A DNA stretch of 64,000 bases from Mantamonas sphyraenae (taxonomy: Eukaryota; CRuMs; Mantamonadidae): contig JAPMXV010000031.1 in NCBI GenBank assembly GCA_026936335.1, forward strand, positions 1 to 64,000, written 5' to 3'. Below, in pieces: positions 8,233 to 18,047 of this stretch (its first letter is position 1; the number at the start of each line of letters is the position of its first letter). The notes below the pieces were generated by a model. It made no database searches. It was not told where the DNA came from and saw nothing but the letters and a program-made list of their open reading frames with translations. The position numbers and the translations under genes are program-made.

Positions 8233-10446
8233 CTATCTCCTTCGAATGTTAAACTCGTAGCGCGGCCCCACAGTGGGCAGGTCGGCGTCCAGCATGCTGT
8301 TCTCCAGCAAATCATCATCGTCAAGATCGGAAAACGCCGAGCGCGCGTCGTCGTTAAAGTCATTTTCAAGGTCGTCAAACGTGCCTGTTCGACGCGACGG
8401 GTACAGCCGTGCGCGCTCTGTGTCTGGAGGAGAGCCTGGTGCACTTGTCTGCGCGCCTGGCCAAGGCAAATGAAGCCAACCATCCCATTGTTCGCAGCGG
8501 CTGATACATGAGCGAATGGCACGATTGACCGGCTTGTGCACGACAACGTACACGTAGATGCAAAACACCATGAACAGCATGGGCAGCACGGTGACAAAGT
8601 ACACCTGCTTGCGCACCTGCACATCCTCCGCATGTTTGGGAGACGGAACGACGGCAGCGTTGCACACCTCACTGCTGGGCTCCAGCTCGGGGAGAGGAGC
8701 GTGGCACATCGTGCCGCTGATGCGGCGGTACCCCTTTGAAACGCGGCGTTGCCCGTCGATGCAGGCTGCCTCCTTGGGCTGGCAGACTTGGAGACAGCGA
8801 CCGTCGACGTGGCGGTCATAACAGACGTCACATTCGTAGTCTTCAGGCGTGCAGGGACAGGTGTGCAGCACAGCGTTCATGGGCTGCGCCACCGTGCACA
8901 CCTCGCTGGGTGCAGCGCGCGGCCATGTGTAGCTCCGGCCAAGGGCGCACTCGCTGCTCCAGTGAACAAGCTGCTTGTCTGTGCAAGGGCGTGCAATGTG
9001 CAGCCGTACCATGTGCGTGATGTGTGCCCACTTGCCGACAAGGACCAGGTCTCCCGGAGTGCCTGCCACAGCGTGCAGAAGCTGTACATGAAGGGTGAGG
9101 CCCAGTTTGTGGGTGTACCATGTCTGACCTTCGTCCCATGAGGCAATCACATGGTCGACGCCGTAGGCAGCGGCGGCAAGGACGGTCACTGCACCGCCGC
9201 GGGAAAACGCGCAGTGGTGCCTGCCTGCACGTACGTAGCGCCAGCGCGAGCCACCGGAGGAGGACATCCACGTGCCATTGTTTGCGGTGACACAGATGAA
9301 CCCCGGAGCATTGGGGTCCGTGTGCACATCCGAGGTGTCGTCGATTTGAAACGGCGTTGGACTCCACATGTTGCCGGCGTCGAACGAGAGCACCGAGAGG
9401 GCGGAGCCCGCGTTGTCCACGCGTGCAATGAGGAGGCCCGGGATGGCGTGCAGTGCACGCACCTGTACATTGGAGGCAGCATTTGCCGTGCCGAGAGCGC
9501 GGTTTAGGGACGGGACCATACGCCTGCGGTGGGCTCCGGCGGACACATAGAGCGTGCCAATGGACGTATCGTCCGGGTGCTGTACAAAAAGGAGGTCTGG
9601 TGTTGGCGGCGACTGGACTTCGAGGAGTACCGAGTCGGCGTTGTCAATGTTGCGCGAGGCGCGCACGCCGCGAAGCCTGCAAGGCTCGGTGCTGGAGCCT
9701 ATGAGACACATGCGTAACCTCTGCTCAGTGCGCTTGTGAGCGGCCACCGAGACGTAGAGGGCAGGCGAGTTGTGAGAGACACGGAAGCCAAGGACATTTG
9801 CCGCGAGCTGTGTGGGCTGACCACCGACAGGGTGCCACATCAGGGCGGGACCTCCGGCATGGCTTTGTATGTACAAGAGGACCGGGGCGTAGGGGTGAAA
9901 GTGGGCTGCGAGGACATCTGCAGCGACGAGGGACCAGGAGCGACCTGTGTCGGTTGACACGTGCACGGAGGTGCGACACCCAGAGGTGTCTTTGGTGAAG
10001 CAGGGCCGAGAGCGGGCGTAGGCCAACATGAGGTTGGTTTGGAGGTGGGAGAAGCGCACTCGTGTGATCAGGGTGGGCTGTGTGTCTGCAGTTGCAAAGG
10101 AGCGGCCTGCGTCTGTGCTGATCCAAATGCGTGTGCCGTGCGAGAGGAGAACGATGGAGGCGTCGTCGTGAAAGGCAGAGGCGACTCCCTTGGCGGCAGG
10201 ATTGTTGCCACGGCGGTAAGCGGTGTCGATGTCTGGCAGGGCGGCTGCGAGGTCGCGGCCTGTGGCGTCGAGGAGTTCGCCAGCGCTGGTGAGAAGCAGC
10301 GTGTTGTTTGCGAGTTGGAGGACGCGCAGGACAGGATTGGTGGTGTGCATGTCCATGAGGAGCTTGGGTGGGTCCACGCCTCGCGCACACGGGACGTAGT
10401 GGCCGAGTAGCAGGATGAGAAGCCAGAGAGAAGAGAGCCGGGACAT
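8233..10446 (-). CDS. VPS10/sortilin-type sorting receptor
   Basis: Single-exon frame of 737 residues if started at the ATG at 10446, which begins a signal peptide (MSRLSSLWLLILLLGHYV). The open frame extends upstream without support, and this start leaves only 36 bp to the divergent neighbour. The ectodomain has the repeated Ser-x-Asp-x-Gly-x-x-W BNR motifs of a VPS10 beta-propeller (STDAGRSF, STDTGRSW, SWDEGQTW), then a Cys-rich segment with spaced cysteines (CPCTPEDYECDVC...CLQVC) typical of the 10CC region. One transmembrane helix (~8570-8630) and a ~75-residue acidic tail follow. The tail contains DDDLL, which fits the DxxLL signal read by GGA adaptors. Role inferred from the family: ligand sorting between Golgi, endosomes and vacuole/lysosome. 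Confidence 0.9.
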   Translation of the reverse strand: MSRLSSLWLLILLLGHYVPCARGVDPPKLLMDMHTTNPVLRVLQLANNTLLLTSAGELLDATGRDLAAALPDIDTAYRRGNNPAAKGVASAFHDDASIVLLSHGTRIWISTDAGRSFATADTQPTLITRVRFSHLQTNLMLAYARSRPCFTKDTSGCRTSVHVSTDTGRSWSLVAADVLAAHFHPYAPVLLYIQSHAGGPALMWHPVGGQPTQLAANVLGFRVSHNSPALYVSVAAHKRTEQRLRMCLIGSSTEPCRLRGVRASRNIDNADSVLLEVQSPPTPDLLFVQHPDDTSIGTLYVSAGAHRRRMVPSLNRALGTANAASNVQVRALHAIPGLLIARVDNAGSALSVLSFDAGNMWSPTPFQIDDTSDVHTDPNAPGFICVTANNGTWMSSSGGSRWRYVRAGRHHCAFSRGGAVTVLAAAAYGVDHVIASWDEGQTWYTHKLGLTLHVQLLHAVAGTPGDLVLVGKWAHITHMVRLHIARPCTDKQLVHWSSECALGRSYTWPRAAPSEVCTVAQPMNAVLHTCPCTPEDYECDVCYDRHVDGRCLQVCQPKEAACIDGQRRVSKGYRRISGTMCHAPLPELEPSSEVCNAAVVPSPKHAEDVQVRKQVYFVTVLPMLFMVFCIYVYVVVHKPVNRAIRSCISRCEQWDGWLHLPWPGAQTSAPGSPPDTERARLYPSRRTGTFDDLENDFNDDARSAFSDLDDDDLLENSMLDADLPTVGPRYEFNIRRR

Positions 10447-10482
10447 TCGTTGGATGCGCGGGCGCGTCCATAGACGAGGAGG

Positions 10483-11080
10483 ATGTCGTGCTGCAAGTGC
10501 GACCGCAGCACGGGCCTGTCGGGCAAGACGCTGACGCAGGTCGATGAGAAGATTGGGGAAATTGCAGAGATCTTCCCCGGGATGGCCACGTGTTGCATTG
10601 TGCGCGGAGATGGCGAGGTTGTGCGCGTCGTCGAGGGCCGCCAGAATGGACGCAAGAGTGGCGATGAGGACGGCAGCGAGGTAGTGGAGCTGGTCAGCAC
10701 CATCTCGAGCCTCAAACGCGCCGCGTTGCAATTTGGTAAGACACAGAAGGCGCACGAGGGCTGCTGCACCTAGAGGGGAATGGCGAAAACGGCGGGTTTC
10801 GGTCCAGCCGGCCACAGGGCGCGATCCTGACACGATGCGAGGATGTGCGCCACGCAAATATCCAGGCGAGACACTGTCACAGACACAGGTACCAGTAATC
10901 CACATCAAGGGCTCGTCGTACCTGTTCTCTTGCTACGACCTTGGCGACAACCTGCTCTCCTTCTACACGCTCATGCCGGCCAACGAGCTGGAGTTGTTTG
11001 ACCTCGTGGAAGCAGATGACCGTATGGAGGGTATTGTCGAAGATTTGGGCGTGTTGGTCGGCGGAGTCAGCGCGGAATGA
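10483..11080 (+). CDS. Small roadblock/LC7-like protein (tentative)
   Basis: Exon 1 10483-10735, intron 10736-10865 (GTAAGA...ATCCAG), exon 2 10866-11080; 155 residues. The second acceptor at 10888 is out of phase, which decided the intron end. The order fits a compact alpha/beta fold: an N-terminal helix, then a strand pair (MATCCIVRGDGEVVRVVEG), a helix (VSTISSLKRAALQFGETL), two strands (VPVIHIKGSSYLFSCYDLGDNLLSFYTLMPA) and a final helix. This layout resembles roadblock/MglB-type dimerisation domains found in Ragulator and dynein light chains. No sequence motif proves it, so the family call is weak while the gene itself is well supported by splicing phase and composition. It is divergent from the sortilin gene with 36 bp between start codons. 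Confidence 0.55.
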
Positions 11081-11191
11081 ATGCAAACCTGTACAGCACA
11101 AACCCCGACCTGATCGCAGAGTGAGAACACCGGCACAAGAGGAAAGGCATTGCTATAGTGGCAGTTTCCCCCAATACACCACCGAGTGGCG

Positions 11192-11263
11192 GACTCCGTG
11201 GCGCAACGGTAGCGCGTGAGATTCCAGGTCTTAAGGTTGCGTGTTCGAATCACGTCGGGGTCA
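11192..11263 (+). tRNA. tRNA-Trp (CCA), intronless
   Basis: 72-nt cloverleaf. The acceptor stem GACTCCG pairs with CGGGGTC (two G-T-type pairs); D arm GCGC-AACGGTA-GCGC; anticodon stem TGAGA/TCTTA with loop TTCCAGG giving anticodon CCA; T arm GCGTG-TTCGAAT-CACGT; discriminator A. The internal B box (GTTCGAATC) is intact. No intron interrupts the anticodon loop. A nine-T tract follows six bases downstream. An identical gene lies on the opposite strand at 16261-16332. Confidence 0.95.
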
Positions 11264-11268
11264 CATGC

Positions 11269-11277
11269 TTTTTTTTT
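11269..11277 (+). terminator. RNA polymerase III T-tract
   Basis: Run of nine T six bases after the tRNA-Trp discriminator base, as expected for Pol III termination. It sits only ~30 bp before the stop codon of the convergent ankyrin gene. Confidence 0.8.
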
Positions 11278-11307
11278 GTTTGCTGTTCTCTCCCTTCATG
11301 AGCACAC

Positions 11308-12732
11308 TCAATCCACGTCATCCACATCCACGTTCGACCCTGACGACGACGACGACGCCCCCGACGACGACGATTCCGACCCTGACGCACGTGTGTGCGG
11401 GTTCGCATCGTGGCTGCCATCCCCACTCCCACTCCCACTCCCACTCCCACTCCCACTCCCTGGCCCAACCTCTCGTCCTCCTACCTTTGCCACAGCCCCT
11501 CCTTCGTTCACAAGCACCTCCACGACACGCATCTTGAACGCCCGTGCCGCGTGTTCCAGAGCTGTTCGCCCTTCCTTGTCCTGCGCCTCCACGTCCGCCC
11601 CTGCGCGCAGCAGAACACGCACTACACCTGCATGACCTTGCCGTGCAGCCATGATCAGCGCCGTGCACCCTTCCGCCTGCCGTGCGTCCACGTCGCACGA
11701 GCCTGTCTCGCACAGCGTTTCCACAACTTCCCTGTGGCCCTGTTGCGCTGCAACAAACAGCGCCGTGCACCCGTCGGCGTTCACGGCATCCAGAATGTCT
11801 GCGCCGCTGTGTGCCGCAAGCACCTTGACGACCTCGACGTGACCCTGCTGCGCCGCAATGTGAAGCGCGCTCCACTCGTCCTTCTGGCGCTGTCCCACGT
11901 CTGCTCCGCCCTCCAACAGCGCCTTTGCTGTCGACGCGGCTCCCACCTGTGCTGCAATCATCAACGCTGTCCATTCGTCCTTCTTCCGTGCGTCTGCGTC
12001 CGCTCCGGCCTCCAGCAGCGCCGTCACCATCGCGTCGTGGCCGTTCTGCGTCGCCAGGTGCAGAGCTGTCGCTCCACTGTTGTGACGCGCGTCCACCTGT
12101 GCCCCTGCTTCCACCAGCAGCTTCAAGCAGCCTGCGCTCGCCGACTCACCCGCAAGCAAAACGGCGGCAAACCCGTTGCACTCTGCACTCGCAGACATTC
12201 CTGCGTCCAAAAGCACCTTCAAGGGGCCCGTCTTGTCGTGGCGCACAACATACGCCATGTACCGACTGCAGTCCACGCCTGCGTCAAGCAGACACGCAAC
12301 CACATCCTGCAGGCCGTTTGCCGCCGCCAGCTGCAGCGTGCGCTGCCCATCTGCACCGGCCTCCACCAGCACACGCACCGTCGTTGTATGTCCACGTTCG
12401 CCTGCCAGCATCAGCGCCGTGTGCCCTGTGCGTGTGCGCGCCTCCACCGCCGCCCCAGCGTCCACCAGCGCGCGCACAACCTCGGTGTGTCCCGCCTGGC
12501 TCGCAAAGTGCAGCGCAGTGGCACGAGTGCGCCCGCATGCTTCCGTATCCGCGTGCAGCTCCAGCAGCAGCCGCGCGATCGCTGTGTTGCCAAAGTGTGC
12601 TGCCGTTTGCAAGCATGTGCGCCCTCCAGCCAGCTGGCTGTCCACAGACACAGTGTTTGCATCCAGCAGCGCTTGAAACTGAGCTGCAGTGCCCGACTGC
12701 AGCACCGTGGAGACTGAAATAGAGGACGACAT
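11308..12732 (-). CDS. Ankyrin-repeat protein
   Basis: Single-exon frame of 474 residues from the ATG at 12732. It consists almost wholly of ankyrin repeats (about 11-12) with the consensus GxTALHxAAxxGHxxVVxxLLxAGAD, e.g. RTCLQTAAHFGNTAIARLLL, ATALHLATQNGHDAMVTALL and ALIMAARQGHAGVVRVLL. Two units in the middle (around 12180-12300) are diverged. The tail is a (Gly-Ser)n linker encoded by a CCCACT microsatellite, followed by a Ser/Asp-rich acidic end. No enzymatic domain is present, so a scaffold role is likely. The longer upstream frame (to 12906) is antisense of the formin gene. The start codon shares the palindromic CATG with the candidate formin start. Confidence 0.9.
   Translation of the reverse strand: MSSSISVSTVLQSGTAAQFQALLDANTVSVDSQLAGGRTCLQTAAHFGNTAIARLLLELHADTEACGRTRATALHFASQAGHTEVVRALVDAGAAVEARTRTGHTALMLAGERGHTTTVRVLVEAGADGQRTLQLAAANGLQDVVACLLDAGVDCSRYMAYVVRHDKTGPLKVLLDAGMSASAECNGFAAVLLAGESASAGCLKLLVEAGAQVDARHNSGATALHLATQNGHDAMVTALLEAGADADARKKDEWTALMIAAQVGAASTAKALLEGGADVGQRQKDEWSALHIAAQQGHVEVVKVLAAHSGADILDAVNADGCTALFVAAQQGHREVVETLCETGSCDVDARQAEGCTALIMAARQGHAGVVRVLLRAGADVEAQDKEGRTALEHAARAFKMRVVEVLVNEGGAVAKVGGREVGPGSGSGSGSGSGSGDGSHDANPHTRASGSESSSSGASSSSSGSNVDVDDVD
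11422..11460. repeat. (CCCACT)n hexanucleotide microsatellite
   Basis: About six tandem copies of CCCACT inside the ankyrin gene. On the coding (minus) strand they specify alternating Gly-Ser, giving a flexible linker whose length may vary between strains. Confidence 0.85.
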
Positions 12733-15700
12733 GGATGGGGTGCGTCGTGCCGCGCCACCCGTCCCAATGCGCCTCAACATCGTCTTTGCTGCGGCGCGGG
12801 AGGAGCCTCCCTTGGAGAGCTTCTTCATTGAAGGCCTGGAGCTCACCAAGGAGATCGAGAAGTACTGTGCCTTCTTCAACACAGAGTTGGTCTTGCCAAA
12901 CTTCAAGCCCGACCAGTTCGCCCTCTACTCCGTAGAGACCGACACCTGGCTCGTGTCGGAGAGTGGCTTTGAGACACAGTTGAATGTCGTAGCCAACCAG
13001 GTCGCTGAAATGGAGGCTGCGAAGCAAGGTGCCGACACCGAACACGCCAAAGAGGGCTCGTCCACCCCGCAAAAGGGCTCCTCCTCCACAGCGTCCAAGA
13101 ACTTGGAGCGACCGGAAGACGACGGCGTTCTCGTCACGCTTGAGCTGCGTGTGCTCCCTGCAGCCAAGCTCAGCCACTTTTTCGACGTCATGCACACGGA
13201 CGAGAGCAAAAAGTCAATCACAAAGATGTTTTTCCATCTGCGCTTCGACCTGCAGGTGAGTTTCCGTGTCTCCATGCGCCGGTCCAGCCGTTAGCACATA
13301 GCCACGCGCAGCAACTGACCACAGCCGCGCGCACAGGACACGTACTTTGCAGAGGATTTTATTCTGGAGGACGGGATTCGCGTGGTCATTTCCGCGATGA
13401 CCGAGGAGGCCAGCGGCAACGTCAAGGCGTACGGCCTGTTTGCCCTCCGCTTTGCGCTGTTCTATGTGTCGGGCATGGAGTACGTGTTGGAGCGTGCGGA
13501 GCTTGTGCAGGCGCTGTTTTCGCTTGTGGAAGACAAGAGCATCAAGGTCAAGCACTACACTCTTGATCTGCTCATTGTCATTGTGAGCTTTGGCGGAGAA
13601 GATGCGTTTGACCTCCTCAGCGATGCGATTCGAAACCACGCGCGCTCGCACGACCAAAAGCCGTACCACGTCTTTCTGGACCTCTTGTCCAGCGGCGACT
13701 TTGACATCAAGGTCAACACCATCACCTTGCTCAACATGCTCCTGGCCACCGTACCCACAGAGGTTGAGGCCGACAAGCTGAAGCAGGAGCTGCACAGTCT
13801 GAATGTGGCCAAGGTGCTGCGTGCAGAGAAGGACATCGACCATCCCGACTTTGTCACCCAGGTGACCAAATTTGAGTCCCATCTGGGCACAGTCATCATG
13901 GCCAGCGTGGACCTCGATGCAGAGAGTCCCGAGGCCATCGAGGAGCTCAAGGCCCAGCTCATGGAGCTCGAGGCACAAAAGGCGCTTGTACGCACCCTGC
14001 AAGAAGATCTGAGACGCAGTCACCAGATCATCGAGCAGTTGATGGAAGGCGGTGGCACGGCGAGTGCAAGCAGCACCTCCAAGGTCCGTTTCGGAGCGCG
14101 TCAGGACGACCAGGGTGGCAAGCTGGACTTGGATCTCGTCACGGCTGTGGGCATGGGTGCTCTGGCCAAGGGAAAGAGCAAAGAGGAGCCCGTGGTCGTC
14201 GAAAAAGTTGTCGAGAAGATTGTGGAGGTGGAAAAGATTGTGTACGTGGAGAAACTCGTGGCCGAGGGCCAGCAACAACAGTCAACGACCACGACCACGA
14301 CCACGACCACCGCAAAGGAAGATGGAGATGAGCTGTCAACAGACAGCAGTGGCACCACCGCTGCCCCGCCGCCTCCGCCTCCTCCTCCTCCTGGAGGCAA
14401 GAGCACATCCACCTCTGCCCCACCGCCTCCGCCTCCTCCTCCTCCTGGAGGCAAGAGCACATCCACCTCTGCCCCGCCGCCTCCGCCTCCTCCTCCAGGC
14501 GGCAAATCCACGTCGGGTGGGCCTCCTCCGCCTCCGCCTCCGCCGGGCAAGGGTGGGGCAAAGGGTGGAGCCCCTCCGCCGCCTCCGGGCATGAGCGGAG
14601 GCGCTGGGCCGCGTCCCCTGGGGCGCCCGCAGCCTACCAAGCCTGTGGTGACGCCCAACAAAAAGATGAAGCAGTTCTTCTGGAGCAGGCTGATCTTGCC
14701 ACCAAAGGAGAGCGGCCAGCGCGAGACCACGATCTGGGACGAGCTCCAGGAGCCCAAGTTTGACGTGAAGGACTTTGAAAACATGTTTGGGGCCAAAGCC
14801 AGCAAGACGCTGGGGTCGGGCACCTCGTCGTCGACATCGTCGTCGTCGTCGTCGGCCGGCTCGTCCAGCACGACAGAGGGCGAAGAAGAGAAGCTTGGCC
14901 CGCTCTCCGTGTTGCCGCGACAGCGGTCAAACAACATCGCCATCATGCTGTCACGTATGCCTCCGGTCGACACGATGAAGACGGCCATTCTGAGCATGGA
15001 CGACGAGGTGATGAGCATCGAAGACATCGAGTTTCTGCTGCAGTACCTTCCTCAGGACGATGAGGTAGCCATGGTCAAGGCAGCCGACACGGGCGAGCGG
15101 CCGCTGGACAAGCCCGAGCAATGGGTGCTGTCGATCACATCTGTGCCGATGATCAAGAAGCGGCTGCGCTGCTGGCTGCTGGAGCGCACGTTTGAGGACA
15201 TGCTCAAGGACGTGGTGCCACCGCTTGAAACACTGTGCATGGCCTGCGCCGAAACACAAGAATCGATTGGCCTGCGCCATGTGCTAGCCGCGGCTCTGGC
15301 GTTTGGCAACCACATGAACGGAGGCACAAAGAAGGGCCAGGCGGACGGCTTCGACCTGGGCGACCTGCCGCGCATGCTGGTGACCAAGGACACAAACAAC
15401 AAGATGTCCCTCTTTGAGTACATTGTGCGCCACTGCTACGACAACAACGACCATGCAGAGATGTGCGTGCTGGAGCAGGTGCCCCACGTGGAGGCCGCCG
15501 CCAGCGTTGACCTGAAGCTGCTCGAGGGCAACTACAACAAGATCAAGTTCCGCTTGCAAGAGGTGGAAAGTACCATGGAGGCCCTCAGCAAGGGGAGCAC
15601 CGACAAGGCAGACATGTTTGTGCCCAAGATGAGCGGCTTCTACACAGCGGCCAAAGAGCAGGCCGACAACGTAGGCCAGCTTCTGGCTGAGGGCAAAGAG

Positions 15701-16263
15701 GCCTTCCACAAGCTGCTCGTCTTTTTGGGATACACGCCCGCCAAGCTGAAGGGCCTTGCCCCGAGCGAGGTGTTTGCCGTTGTGGACGAAGTCGGCCGCA
15801 ACGTGCAGAAGTTCAAGCCCAAAATGGTCACGCGCAAGGCGAGTATCAAGGTTGTGGCCAAGCGCACCAACGGCGGACAGAAGATTGCCGATGTCACGGC
15901 TGGCGACGATGCCATGGCCGGCGTTCTGGCTGAGATCAAGGCCGGCCTCAGTTCCGGCATCAAGCGCAACCGCCGCATGTCTCGCCGCGCCTCCCGCGCC
16001 TCACAACGCAGCAGCAGCGGTGAAAGGAATACGCAAGCCTCCGGTGCTGGAAGCAGCACTGGGCAGCAAGGAGGTGGCGACCCAGGCGCAAAGAAAGATG
16101 TGCGCAGCGAGCTCGCCGAGATGCTTGCCAGGAAAAAGCTTGGAGGAGGAGCAGGCAACAAGGACAAGGCCAAAAACAAGATGAAGAGGGGCGTGGCCAT
16201 GGGCAGAAACGATGATGCTCAGAGAGAGAGAAAAGAGAGGAAAGACGGAAAAAAAAGCTGTGA
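12731..16263 (+). CDS. Formin (GBD/FH3-FH1-FH2-DAD)
   Basis: Exon 1 12731-13255 (175 codons), intron 13256-13336 (GTGAGT...GCACAG, phase 0), exon 2 from 13337. The N-terminal ~400 residues are a helical, armadillo-like GBD/FH3 region ending in a coiled coil (~13930-14045). FH1 is three near-identical polyproline blocks (APPPPPPPPPPGGKSTS) at ~14365-14600. FH2 follows at ~14650-15810, starting from the KKMKQFFWSRL lasso motif. A DAD-like basic patch (AGVLAEIKAGLSSGIKRNRR) lies at ~15915-15985. The product nucleates and elongates unbranched actin filaments and is probably Rho-GTPase-regulated. ATG 12767 is an alternative start. The frame stays open to 16753 across an antisense tRNA, which is implausible. 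One extra A in the A8 run (16249-16256) would end the protein KKKL at TGA 16261-16263, and I use that end. Confidence 0.88.
16249..16256 (-). terminator. RNA polymerase III T-tract (minus strand)
   Basis: A8 on the plus strand is T8 on the transcribed minus strand, four bases past the discriminator base of the minus-strand tRNA-Trp. The same run probably also lies in the last codons of the convergent formin gene. Confidence 0.7.
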
Positions 16264-16332
16264 CCCCGACGTGATTCGAACACGCAACCTTAAGACCTGG
16301 AATCTCACGCGCTACCGTTGCGCCACGGAGTC
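16261..16332 (-). tRNA. tRNA-Trp (CCA), second identical copy
   Basis: Reverse complement of this stretch matches the tRNA at 11192-11263 base for base over all 72 positions, including the CCA anticodon loop and T arm. The flanks differ, so the identity is confined to the tRNA itself. It lies at the 3' end of the formin gene, convergent with it. Confidence 0.95.
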
Positions 16333-16571
16333 TGCCACAATTCGTTCTTCTCACACGAAATTGCACATATCCAAATCCACCTGGCCCCTCAGCACCCCAC
16401 CATCTGCGATCACGCCACTTCTCGTCCTCCTCACCCTCTCCCTCACCCTCACCCTCTCCCTCTCCCTCTCCCTCACCCACCCACCCCCACCCACCCTCCA
16501 CCCACCCTCCCCTCCACCCACCCTCCACTCCCACCCTCACCCACCCTCCCTCCACCCTCCCCAACACAACC

Positions 16572-18019
16572 ATGTCCCTCATCGGAGACGAGCGCTCGGA
16601 ACTCGAGACCAAGTTCACGCTCTTCCCACATCTTTGGACCATCACACACATGCAGCCAAAGGACAGCAGTCCGGTAAACTTTGGCATGCGCATCAAGGGT
16701 GCGTGCCAGTGTGCGGTGCAAACCCATCCCAATTTCCCACCGACAAGCACTGACCCCTCCGCCCGCCGCCTACAGGCTCCTCCGTCTCATCCACCATCCT
16801 CGACGAGCTCACTCGCGCTCGTTCCCACTTTACAGGCCTTGTTCAAATCCGCTACCTAGGTCACAGCACCCGCGAAGAGGTCGACGAGGCCGCCCTCGAA
16901 TACCTCTCCCTCGCCAAGGGCATGGCCCACGACGAATCCCTCCGCACCGCCACCAGCTTCAAGTGGACCAATGTCGTCGGCGACGAGCGCCTCACCACCC
17001 ATGCCGACGTCCTCTTTGACTGTGCCAGTCTCGTGTGTGCCTGGGCCCATTGGCTCACCATGCACGCCATACGTCTCCTCCCCGAACAGCTCGACCTCGA
17101 CAAGGCCGAAGAGCAGCTCAAAGAGCCCTATGCCAGTTTTCTCCTTGCCCACCAGCTGTTCAACCACGTCCTCACCTCCTGGCAGCCACAGCTCGACCAG
17201 CTCGACTGCGCCGACCTCCATCCAGACACCCTCTCCGCCTGGAGCGACCTTGCCCTTGCCCACACCCAAGAAATCACTATTATGCGCGCTGTGCAAAAGG
17301 GCAACTCCGACGCCCTCATTGCCCGTCTGGCCGCGGACACTGCCAACCGCTACGAATCCGCACACGCTCTCTTCAACCATCTCGACTACCCCAACTGCGT
17401 CAACGGCCGCGTCGGCAAGCTCCGCACCTATTGCCTCTACCGCCAGTCTGTCATCGAGATTGTCACCTACGTCCACACAGCCAAGCGTTTCTACGGCGCC
17501 GCCCAGTACGGCAACGCCATCGCCTGCCTCCGCTACGCAGACACCCTCGTCAGCGCCGCAAACGCAAACATGGACTCCTTCCTCACCCTTGACCCGCGCA
17601 CCACCCACGAGCGCAAGAACCGCCTCTCTGGCTCCCATCAGTCCACAGACGCCCTCAACGACTACCTCCAAGACCTCCTCCGTGGCTGGGTCCGCGAGAA
17701 CAACTACATTTACCAGGAATCCGTGCCCAAGGAACCTCCTCGCCGTCCTGATCCCCTCTCCCTCGTCGACTCGGCCTGGCAAGAGCCGTCCACCTCGCCT
17801 CTCTGGGGCTCCTCCTCCTCCTCCTCCTCCACAACCTCAACAACCAAATCCACCACTGCATCATCCTCTTCTGCATATCCCACCCTCACCAACAACACCA
17901 ACACCTCGTCCAACCCCAAACCTCTGCCGAAACAACCCGAAGCCGACGACGATGGCGTCCTCGTCACCCACCAAGACGCACAGCAAACACCCAAGGATTC
18001 CGAGTGCACCGTTCAATAA
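16572..18019 (+). CDS. BROX: BROX-like BRO1-domain protein with C-terminal CaaX box
   Basis: Exon 1 16572-16698, intron 16699-16775 (GTGCGT...CTACAG, phase 1), exon 2 16776-18019; 456 residues, close to the 411 of human BROX. The helical BRO1 domain shows family landmarks in order: FKWTNVVGD (~16960), HTQEITIMRAV (~17260), ANRYESAHALF, YGNAIACLRYADTL (~17510) and ENNYIYQESVP (~17700). A Ser/Thr/Pro-rich tail ends in C-T-V-Q, a valid CaaX farnesylation signal; animal BROX also ends in a CaaX box. Expected role: ESCRT-III (CHMP4) binding at membranes, including the nuclear envelope in animals. It lacks the V domain and proline-rich region of ALIX. The stop codon sits inside an AATAAA hexamer. 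The convergent neighbour ends 28 bp away. Confidence 0.88.
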
Positions 18020-18020
18020 A
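18015..18020 (+). promoter_or_regulatory. AATAAA poly(A)-like hexamer overlapping BROX stop
   Basis: The BROX stop codon TAA (18017-18019) is embedded in AATAAA. If used as a polyadenylation signal, the mRNA would end a few bases into the 28-bp convergent gap, so this transcript would have almost no 3' UTR. Confidence 0.4.
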
Positions 18021-18047
18021 CAGCACTCAACACAGCAATCACAGCCA

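Noticed and set aside
11395-12717. Plus-strand 440-codon frame opposite the ankyrin gene
   Set aside because: Cys/His/Arg-rich antisense translation of ankyrin repeats; the minus strand has the canonical repeat consensus.
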